A stretch of DNA of 64,000 nt from Asterias rubens (Eukaryota; Echinodermata; Asteroidea; Forcipulatida; Asteriidae): the NCBI RefSeq assembly GCF_902459465.1, contig NC_047068.1, forward strand, positions 18,499,195-18,563,194, written 5' to 3'. Shown one piece after another: positions 34,501 to 46,500 of this stretch; position 1 is the first letter of the stretch, and each line of letters starts with the position of its first letter. The translations under genes were made by a program, and so were the position numbers. The notes under the pieces were generated by a model. That model had not been told where the DNA came from and did not search any database. It saw only the letters and a program-made list of their open reading frames with translations.

Positions 34501-37500
34501 AGATGCTTCATAAAAAAAACTATACGTTTTCAGAGGGAGCCGTTTCTTACAATGTGTTATACTATCAACCTCTCCCCATTACTCGTTACCAAGTAAGGTT
34601 TTATGCTAATAACTATTTTGAGTAATTACCAATGTCCACTGCCTTTAAAATCACATTCGTCATTCAGTTCCTAGGTTTGACTGGAAAATGTTGGTTTCGT
34701 TTTCTAAAGTAGCAATTTCACAAATTTAAAATATAGATAAGTATATCAAACACATCAGGGAGAAAAGGGAAGGTTTTAAAACCGGAAAACAAACCGACCG
34801 ACGCCAATGATACTTCTTGTAATAATAAAATTTAACACAACGAAAAAAATCAACCATTATCAACGTGATGTAATAATATCTTGAACATTTAACATACGTT
34901 TACATACACCATGCCTTCCACAACCGTATGAATGTTTTAAAAGCATTTAGACACGTTTGATAATTGTCAAAGACAAATATTCTCACTTGGTGTTTCTCAA
35001 CATATGCATTAAACACAAAATACGTGGCAATTTGGACTTATGTGGTCATCGAAATTGCATGAGAGAATAATGAAATAAAAGGTACCTTTGTTCAGGCCTT
35101 TTCTCAAAAACTATACGTTATTCTTCGTTTATAGGGTCAAAGGGTTTTGAAAAAGACTACTAGTTCTTGGCTAAATGTAATACAACTGCTTACCACGGCA
35201 TTCTGCGCTTGCAGCACCCTCTAAAAAGACACATTAGGTTTACGCATCGAATCCACGGAAACATAGCCACGAACTTGGACTCTGGGCCCAATTTCATAGA
35301 GCTGCTATAAAAAAATCCTTGCTTAGTAAAATTAGATTACCGGCCAAGACTCCAATCAAAATTGTTATACTGAGTAAACAACAGCTCAAAACCCAATACA
35401 TGTACCATTCACAATCAATGTAGGCCATATATTATGGCAAACATTTTGGCAAGTAACATCTGTAAAATAGGGGAGCTATTTTCGTGCTTTAGCAAATTTT
35501 GTGCATAAGCAGCTCTATGAAACTCGGCCCCTGTTCTGAGATTTAGAGCGTTAAAATATTTCGCATTCGATTTAAGATTTTTTTTTCTCGAAACAAAACC
35601 TTTAGAAATTTGGGCTCTGGCTTCGTAAGTTAGCCCATTTGAAAACGTGTGCTTTTGGTACATGACTTCAAACAGACGGCCGGGAGCCATTTATGGAGCT
35701 CATGCTGTACTCCGTCATTTCGTAAAGATCTCAAAACCTATCAAATTAAAATCGTCATTCAATCGTTGGAAGTCATTCAAATTCAGTGAGATTGAGCATT
35801 GACTATAAAGGTCATAAGAATTAAAGTGGACTTCAATATTACGTCGAAGTCACAGAAAATTGCATATAAATGGAATATTGATCCATTTCAAAATGTTTTG
35901 TCTCTTCAGCTGCTGATGCTGGGCATCGAATCATCGCGCACTTATTGCATTTTCTGGCATACTAAACCGGTTAGCATTCTATTAATCAACTTGCAAAAGC
36001 AGTTCTTGTTTTTTAAAAGTTATTTAAAGACACTGTACACTATTGGTAGTTGTCAAAGACCAGTCTTCTCCCATGGTGTATCTCAACATATGCACAAAAT
36101 AACAAATCTGGAAAGATTTGGTCGTCGAAGTTACGAGATAACTATGAAAGAAAAACCCTTTGTCACACGAAGTTGTGTGCTTTCAGATGCTTCATAAAAA
36201 AAACTATACGTTTTCAGAGGGAGCCGTTTCTTACAATGTGTTATACTATCAACCTCTCCCCATTACTCGTTACCAAGTAAGGTTTTATGCTAATAACTAT
36301 TTTGAGTAATTACCAATGTCCACTGCCTTTAAAATCACATTCGTCATTCAGTTCCTAGGTTTGACTGGAAAATGTTGGTTTCGTTTTCTAAAGTAGCAAT
36401 TTCACAAATTTAAAATATAGATAAGTATATCAAACACATCAGGGAGAAAAGGGAAGGTTTTAAAACCGGAAAACAAACCGACCGACGCCAATGATACTTC
36501 TTGTAATAATAAAATTTAACACAACGAAAAAAATCAACCATTATCAACGTGATGTAATAATATCTTGAACATTTAACATACGTTTACATACACCATGCCT
36601 TCCACAACCGTATGAATGTTTTAAAAGCATTTAGACACGTTTGGTAATTTGTCAAAGACAAATATTCTCACTTGGTGTTTCTCAACATATGCATTAAACA
36701 CAAAATACGTGGCAATTTGGACTTATGTGGTCATCGAAATTGCATGAGAGAATAATGAAATAAAAGGTACCTTTGTTCAGGCCTTTTCTCAAAAACTATA
36801 CGTTATTCTTCGTTTATAGGGTCAAAGGGTTTTGAAAAAGACTACTAGTTCTTGGCTAAATGTAATACAACTGCTTACCACGGCATTCTGCGCTTGCAGC
36901 ACCCTCTAAAAAGACACATTAGGTTTACGCATCGAATCCACGGAAACATAGCCACGAACTTGGACTCTGGGCCCAATTTCATAGAGCTGCTATAAAAAAA
37001 TCCTTGCTTAGTAAAATTAGATTACCGGCCAAGACTCCAATCAAAATTGTTATACTGAGTAAACAACAGCTCAAAACCCAATACATGTACCATTCACAAT
37101 CAATGTAGGCCATATATTATGGCAAACATTTTGGCAAGTAACATCTGTAAAATAGGGGAGCTATTTTCGTGCTTTAGCAAATTTTGTGCATAAGCAGCTC
37201 TATGAAACTCGGCCCCTGTTCTGAGATTTAGAGCGTTAAAATATTTCGCATTCGATTTAAGATTTTTTTTTCTCGAAACAAAACCTTTAGAAATTTGGGC
37301 TCTGGCTTCGTAAGTTAGCCCATTTGAAAACGTGTGCTTTTGGTACATGACTTCAAACAGACGGCCGGGAGCCATTTATGGAGCTCATGCTGTACTCCGT
37401 CATTTCGTAAAGATCTCAAAACCTATCAAATTAAAATCATCATTCAATCGTTGGAAGTCATTCAAATTCAGTGAGATTGAGCATTGACTATAAAGGTCAT

Positions 37501-40500
37501 AAGAATTTAAGTGGACTTCAATTACGTCGAAGTCACAGAAAATTGCATATAAATGGAATATTGATCCATTTCAAAATGTTTTGTCTCTTCAGCTGCTGAT
37601 GCTGAGCATCGAATCATCGCGCACTTATTGCGTTTTCTGGCATACTAAACCGGTTAGCATTCTATTAATCAACTTGCAAAAGCAGTTCTTGTTTTTTAAA
37701 AGTTATTTAAAGACACTGTACACTATTGGTAGTTGTCAAAGACCAGTCTTCTCCCATGGTGTATCTCAACATATGCACAAAATAACAAATCTGGAAAGAT
37801 TTGGTCGTCGAAGTTACGAGATAACTATGAAAGAAAAACCCTTTGTCACACGAAGTTGTGTGCTTTCAGATGCTTCATAAAAAAACTATACGTTTTCAGA
37901 GGGAGCCGTTTCTTACAATGTGTTATACTATCAACCTCTCCCCATTACTCGTTACCAAGTAAGGTTTTATGCTAATAACTATTTTGAGTAATTACCAATG
38001 TCCACTGCCTTTAAAATCACATTCGTCATTCAGTTCCTAGGTTTGACTGGAAAATGTTGGTTTCGTTTTCTAAAGTAGCAATTTCACAAATTTAAAATAT
38101 AGATAAGTATATCAAACACATCAGGGAGAAAAGGGAAGGTTTTAAAACCGGAAAACAAACCGACCGACGCCAATGATACTTCTTGTAATAATAAAATTTA
38201 ACACAACGAAAAAAATCAACCATTATCAACGTGATGTAATAATATCTTGAACATTTAACATACGTTTACATACACCATGCCTTCCACAACCGTATGAATG
38301 TTTTAAAAGCATTTAGACACGTTTGGTAATTGTCAAAGACCAATATTCTCACTTGGTGTTTCTCAACATATGCATTAAACACAAAATACGTGGCAATTTG
38401 GACTTATGTGGTCATCGAAATTGCATGAGAGAATAATGAAATAAAAGGTACCTTTGTTCAGGCCTTTTCTCAAAAACTATACGTTATTCTTCGTTTATAG
38501 GGTCAAAGGGTTTTGAAAAAGACTACTAGTTCTTGGCTAAATGTAATACAACTGCTTACCACGGCATTCTGCGCTTGCAGCACCCTCTAAAAAGACACAT
38601 TAGGTTTACGCATCGAATCCACGGAAACATAGCCACGAACTTGGACTCTGGGCCCAATTTCATAGAGCTGCTATAAAAAAATCCTTGCTTAGTAAAATTA
38701 GATTACCGGCCAAGACTCCAATCAAAATTGTTATACTGAGTAAACAACAGCTCAAAACCCAATACATGTACCATTCACAATCAATGTAGGCCATATATTA
38801 TGGCAAACATTTTGGCAAGTAACATCTGTAAAATAGGGGAGCTATTTTCGTGCTTTAGCAAATTTTGTGCATAAGCAGCTCTATGAAACTCGGCCCCTGT
38901 TCTGAGATTTAGAGCGTTAAAATATTTCGCATTCGATTTAAGATTTTTTTTTCTCGAAACAAAACCTTTAGAAATTTGGGCTCTGGCTTCGTAAGTTAGC
39001 CCATTTGAAAACGTGTGCTTTTGGTACATGACTTCAAACAGACGGCCGGGAGCCATTTATGGAGCTCATGCTGTACTCCGTCATTTCGTAAAGATCTCAA
39101 AACCTATCAAATTAAAATCATCATTCAATCGTTGGAAGTCATTCAAATTCAGTGAGATTGAGCATTGACTATAAAGGTCATAAGAATTTAAGTGGACTTC
39201 AATTACGTCGAAGTCACAGAAAATTGCATATAAATGGAATATTGATCCATTTCAAAATGTTTTGTCTCTTCAGCTGCTGATGCTGAGCATCGAATCATCG
39301 CGCACTTATTGCGTTTTCTGGCATACTAAACCGGTTAGCATTCTATTAATCAACTTGCAAAAGCAGTTCTTGTTTTTTAAAAGTTATTTAAAGACACTGT
39401 ACACTATTGGTAGTTGTCAAAGACCAGTCTTCTCCCATGGTGTATCTCAACATATGCACAAAATATCAAATCTGGAAAGATTTGGTCGTCGAAGTTACGA
39501 GATAACTATGAAAGAAAAACCCTTTGTCACACGAAGTTGTGTGCTTTCAGATGCTTCATAAAAAAAACTATACGTTTTCAGAGGAAGCCGTTTCTTACAA
39601 TGTGTTATACTATCAACCTCTCCCCATTACTCGTTACCAAGTAAGGTTTTATGCTAATAACTATTTTGAGTAATTACCAATGTCCACTGCCTTTAAAATC
39701 ACATTCGTCATTCAGTTCCTAGGTTTGACTGGAAAATGTTGGTTTCGTTTTCTAAAGTAGCAATTTCACAAATTTAAAATATAGATAAGTATATCAAACA
39801 CATCAGGGAGAAAAGGGAAGGTTTTAAAACCGGAAAACAAACCGACCGACGCCAATGATACTTCTTGTAATAATAAAATTTAACACAACGAAAAAAATCA
39901 ACCATTATCAACGTGATGTAATAATATCTTGAACATTTAACATACGTTTACATACACCATGCCTTCCACAACCGTATGAATGTTTTAAAAGCATTTAGAC
40001 ACGTTTGGTAATTGTCAAAGACCAATATTCTCACTTGGTGTTTCTCAACATATGCATTAAACACAAAATACGTGGCAATTTGGACTTATGTGGTCATCGA
40101 AATTGCATGAGAGAATAATGAAATAAAAGGCACCTTTGTTCAGGCCTTTTCTCAAAAACTATACGTTATTCTTCGTTTATAGAGGGAGCCGTTTCTCACC
40201 AATAGTGTCCAGTGCCTTTAAAGACATAGAGAAGGGCTATAAATTGCTACCTGCTCTCCTAATTATTATTGAAAATAATTATGCATACCGTTCACACAGT
40301 CTAGAAGTGAAATTTAACGTAAAATACAGGATTGGTAGAGCTGACAAAACAGTCGCAAATAGTGTGATGTTTTGTGTGATGAACCATGTTTCAATATGAA
40401 GTGATAAACCTGTGAACAATCGGGAAATAACGAGTCAGGAGAAAATAGTGAGAACCATGCACAAGCAACCGAAATGGCCAAAATCTAATGAGGAGATCTC

Positions 40501-43500
40501 AAAATAAAATTCAAATATTTTAGTGGAAAATTTACTTCTTTTTTGAAAACTACGTTACTTCAGAAGGAGCTGTTTCTCACAATGTTTTATACTATCAACA
40601 GCTCTCCATTGCTTGTTACCAAGTACGTTTTTATGCTAACAATTATTTAGAGTAATTACCAAGTCTGTAATGTTCCTTTAAACACCGTGATCGGCAGTTA
40701 ATTTTCTGCTCTAAATAAAACATATACGTTTTTTTTATCTTCATGCACTTACAACTTTAAGAATTTACATTTTGCGCCCACACTCATATTGGTCTATTAG
40801 GTCATATAAAAGCTCTTAATACTGCCATAAATTTTGTGATTAATTAAGATGAAGTGGTTTTCGCAGGGGTCGTCTCAACAAGGGCATATCCTGGTTTTGT
40901 ATCCGTCTTTTTGTGAGTTTGTTTTCTAAATAAATTAGGTCTGTATTTAACATTATTGGTTTCAGACCCTGCCCTATTCTGTTAGTGTGTTTCATTGTTA
41001 CCATACACAATGGCTTTAGTCGTGTGTGGACACCTCTCTCTTCCGTTAATTGAGGTCGACATAAATCACCCAATCGCCCTTTCTTCATTGCAAAAGTGTT
41101 GTTTGTGTTTGGACTGAATGCATTGTCTGAACAAATAGGTTAGAGGTGTTGCCTTTTGCTTTTATATAGAAGTAGGCTAGATTTTAGCCATTGCGTAGGA
41201 CACGTTCACACAATCACACTCAGCGCAAAAATCTTGTTTTAACAATATCTGCGCAAAGAGAGCACTAATTCTGTAATATGAACTTTTAGACGTATACATC
41301 TATTGGTTTTAGTAATTGCATATGTTGACTACATTTCAATTTGAAATTTTAACTTATAATATCCTATAATTTAAAATGTTACTAGCGTGAAGCATTAACA
41401 ATAAATTAAAGACAGTGGACACTATTGGTAATTACTCAAAATAATTATAATCATAAAACTTTACTTGGTAACGAGTAATGCTATAAAACATTGTGAGAAA
41501 CGGCTCCCTCTGAATTGTAATGTAATTTTCGAGAAAGAAGTAATTTTCCACGAATTTAATTCGAGACCTCAGATTAAGAATTTGAGGTCTCGAAATCAAG
41601 CATCCAATAAAAGCACACAACTTCATGTGACCATGGTGCGACAAGGGTGTTTTTCTAAATTCATTAAAGGAATACGTTGCCTTGGATCGGTCGAGTTGGT
41701 CTTTGAAAAGCGTTTGTAATCGTTTTTTATAAAATGCATATGGTTAGAAAGATATTGGAAAAGTAGACTACAATGATCTACACAAATTTGCCTCGAAATT
41801 GCTTGGTTTTCGTTTTACTTTGCGAACAAACACGGTCGGCCATTTATGGGAGTCAACAATTTGACTCCCATAAATGGCCGACCATGTTTGTCGACGAGGT
41901 AAAATGAAAACCACGCAATTTCGAGGCATATTTGTGTGGATCATTGTATTCTACTTTTAAAACTTCTTTCTAACCATATGCATTTCATAACAAACAGTTT
42001 CAGACGCTTTTTATAGACCAACTCGTCCGATCCAAGGCAACGTGTTCCTTTAGTATCTCGCGATCTTCAACGACCAATTGAGCTCAAATTTTCACAGGTT
42101 TATTATTTTGTGCATGTTGAGATACACCAAGTGAGAAAACTGGTCTCTGACAGTTACCAATAGTGTCCACTGCCTTTAATTATAAACTCAAATTGAGTAA
42201 GAAATACAACAGCTGGAATGCTTTGAGGAACATTTCACTTCGATGTATCTGCGGTCATGAGAAAAATATATAACTTATCCTAAAACATTTGCAGAGCGTT
42301 ATATATACGCGTTATAATACCGCGGTATTTACTGTGGCCTATAGGGGTTATTCTTCCTGCATTAACATTATTCGCTCCGTATTTTCGGCGGTATCTCAAA
42401 ACACAACCACAATTTGAAATTAAATTGTATTGTATAGGCCTATATGTACTCATATAGGACTGAAATATTCGAATGGTTCCAAAAACCGAAGGAACACTTT
42501 GAACATAAACAATAACATCATTATTATTCATGTTGAGAACCGGTTCTCAAACATTGAAAACCGATGATCAGAAACAAATTATTGAAAATGATAGTATAAA
42601 AAAAGGAAAACAAATTCCTGTGTGGGCTTTATAGACTTGATTGGAGATAAACATAAACTAAAACATCCTGAATATGTTTGGCAAAATCAGATTGTAATTG
42701 ACAATAACGTAATTATAAGAGCTTAATTTTTAACAAATTTGCGCGCACAATTATTTACGGATAAGGCCTACTAAACTTTATAATGAATTCAGAAGTGTTA
42801 CAAAATTCGCTGCTTGAAATTTAAACCTTGGTTACAACATCGAACAAAACAAAAAATATGTTGAAAATGGGCTGGAGGGTCTTGATTCTAGAAACCCTTC
42901 TTCAACCTAAAGTATTTGAAGTTATTTTAATGAAGTGTTGGAATTTGGGGGAAATTACTCCAAACGAAATTCAATCTTTGCCGACGAGCTGCTAATCTGT
43001 GCTCAACTTGTGGCGGGTCATGACCTAGCGGATAAGATCACCGGGTTCCAGCTCTGCTGTTTCTGATCAGCTGAATGTGGGTTCGAGTCCCGGTCGTGGC
43101 ACTCAAGCAAGACACTTAACCATGATTGTTTCGTAAAGTTGGGGAGGTAGTGCTTTCTACTCTACTAGCCAGGCTTCAGGTTGATGATACACAAGCCTGT
43201 GTGCATCCGTATGGACTCACTGTAATAAAGGGGGTAACCCCGTGTCAGCCCCAAACAGTATAGGGAACAACGCCACCTTGAAAACTAGTTGTAGCCCACA
43301 TCTTGAATAGGCCTTGAAGCCCTGTGTGTCTGGCGACTTGCATCATAAAAAAAGCATGTGTTGGGTACAAGGCAATATCAACAGCTGACAAATATTGTGC
43401 TTGTTCGAACTTGACAATGGGAATAAAGTGAACTCAAATATTTGTGTTTATTTACTTAGCCATGATTTGCAGCATTGGACAAGAACCCGATGCGGCCAAT

Positions 43501-46500
43501 GGTAACAAGTTCCGATGGGTGATACCAGTTTCGGATCCATGTGAATGTACTAAGATCCACATGGGCGGACTCAATACAAGGACCCCAGCTCGACCATTCA
43601 ACGTGACCTATCACGATACGCCTTTTATCAGCGATGACTACAAGAAGATCCGAAAATGGCTCAAATGTCCTGGTAAGTCACAATCCAATGTTATACCTTT
43701 CTTAACTTCTTTAACTATGATATGTTAAATGAACATTTTGGTTTTGCTAACAAAACAGATGCGGACGGTGTGTAAGCACTTCATGTAATCCACCATATCT
43801 GACAAGCCTCTATAGAAGTTTCAGATCGATCGGCCATCTGGGTCACTAGAAAATAGTTTAAAAAACGTTTACACATCATGCATGACCCCGATTAAAAACA
43901 AATGAATGAAACAACCACTGAGCAATAAACTCAAAACAGAATATTATTTTTTTTACGTCACAGTTTCTGCTCAGTCTATAGACGCTCATCTGCGATCTTG
44001 CTCTTCGTTGCGCTGGTCTTTTTTCGTGCGTGACTTTTGGGGATGCCGCCGCCGTGTGCGCTTTTGAATAAAGGCTATTGAGCATGCTGGGAAGGAAACA
44101 ATTGGCGCAGAGAGATCGATCACCACTGGGAACAAGCTTGATGCTGAAAAAAAAATGAATTTAACTATTTCGTTTTGTCTGGGATGGATTTACAATTCAC
44201 TGCTGAATGAAATCCAGTTTATTTGTCTGTTCTTCAGGCCTGAAGTTTTTTTCAGGCAACTCAAAGCACACAATAATTTGTGCAACAATTGTTTTTTCTT
44301 TCACTACTGGGGCCGATTTCACTAACGCCTATGTTTGCGATCATCGCTAACACACTTATACGGTGGGATCGCAAACCTCAAATCCATCGCAATTGCGATG
44401 TCGCTAATTTTGCGTTTCACTAAGCCCATCGCAATTGCGATGACGTAAAAAGGAAAATAAAGTTTTTGTACGAGGCTAAAAGTAGTGACCTTTGACATAA
44501 CCCGCAACGAAATCGTCGGTCGTCGCGCGCGCGCTCGAAATGAAATGGCATAATAGTTAAGTGCAGTTTATGTAAATCGTTGTCATGTTTGTTCATACTA
44601 ACAACAATTGTGAGTTTAGGCTACATTAAATCAAATTTAACGTGGTTCGTTTGTAGTCCTAATGGCCTCTATTATAATTCTTAATAATAATAAACAATTT
44701 TCGTAAATCTGTTTTAACGTTGGGATTGATGAAAATTCTGACATATTCTGTAAATATCTGTCTCATAAAAAAAATACACACTGCCTTCCGCCATTGTACG
44801 AACATAAAAAGGGAAACGACATAACTCATTTTTGAATGCCTGAAATAGGCATATTGTCTGTCAAAAGTGTTGCCACCGAAAAGTGGTAGGCTATAAGCCC
44901 CTACATGCAGTGATATTAAATCGGAAAAGACAATTATTGGCTGCAATGTCAATTTGCCTAGGCCCACACACTGCACATAAAATAATCGAACCCAAATAGA
45001 TCTCCTTGTTACAGATTTTAAGCTCTCTTTGCTGTGGTTGCGTCGCTGATAGTTGTCATCGGCATTCTGAGTCTACCAGGTAATAGACCGCAAGACTAAA
45101 TGTAGCGCCATTGTACTCTAAACCACGGACACATTATGCGTCAAGACGTACACCGCTCTATAACTAAGCACAGAATGGCGCAATGTATCATAAATTTGCG
45201 ATGAACTTTTACTTTGCAACTAACGAGTCATCGCAAGATTGTCATCGCTAAGTAAAACTTTGCGATGAGTGTTCTCATCGCAAAGTTTAAGTGAAATCGC
45301 TATCCAAAATCCATCGCTAGTTGCGATCGACTTTGGATTTAGCGATTGATTTCGGCGTTTGCGATGATCGCAGAGCGTTAGTGAAATCGGCCCCTGGTCA
45401 ACTTCGATGACCAGTCATGCCAAACATGCAGGCGCAAACATTTGCACAGATTTTTTAATTGTATGCAAACGTTTGGATACACCAAGTGAGAATACTCCAT
45501 CGAACATGTCGGCCTACAGTTAATGCTTCCTCTACCTTAATTTGTTGTATGTAGTTAATGAATGTGATGAAGACACCCATACCTGCAGTGGTTCTGGGAA
45601 CGAAGTATGCTCCGATAAACCCGTTGGTTACGACTGTGTGTGCCAGGAGGGATACCACCGACCTCACAGTGGCGGACAGTGCCAAGGCATTTGTTTTATT
45701 TATCACAACGGAGAAGAGTACAGAAGCATATTGTCGCCACATGAATAAAAACATACCTTCTTGTGGTGTACGTACGATTGTATAAGAACACAATTGTGTA
45801 CGTACATGATACACGATGAATCCAAACTTATTGTGTACATACGCGATATTTTGGACTTATTGTGTGTACGCACTTAATTTAATGTGTATGTACACGACAA
45901 CTCCACAATTTACTGTGTACGTACACGATAAGTCAAAAACTTATTGTATATGTACACGATAATTTGTCTTTAATTCATCGATGTTATTTCTGTCTATTAG
46001 AGAATTATGTAAGGCTGAGATCAGTTCAAAGGTACTTTTTATTAAAAAATCAAAGCAGAGAGGAGGCGTTTAATAACAGTTTACTTCATCAATTATTAAA
46101 GGAAGTTGAGGTACTCAAAATGCGTTGCTGTTGTTTTTTCTTGCGAACTACAAATAATTTGTTTTAATGAGTGCAAAGGTTGTAAGTGATTCACTTTACA
46201 GTCGTTTTATGAAGCTGCAATAGCACACACGCTAAACAAACACTTTTTTTCAAGTCTTAAATAGTACACAATGCAGTCTGCAGTCTAAAACAGCTAGAAA
46301 ACCATCACCAACATTACATAAAACCTGAATCAAAAGTATGGGTCAGGGGTCGATTTCACAAAAAGTTTAGGACTAGTCCTAACTTAGGATTAAGTCCTAT
46401 AGTCGCACACACAGGGCTAAAAGGTTAAGACTAGTCTTATCTCAAGTTGTTAAAGAGATATTAATGGGGTGATGGTGTCAGTGTAGCTCATTTTCCTCCT

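Noticed and set aside
32530-39644. Recurrent frames of 76-132 codons in each array unit
   Set aside because: They run through MITE sequence, vary in length between near-identical units and resemble no protein; recurrence comes from DNA duplication.
32052-40182. CRISPR-like or satellite centromeric array
   Set aside because: The unit is 1.68 kb with only five copies inside a gene intron; no short repeat-spacer structure.
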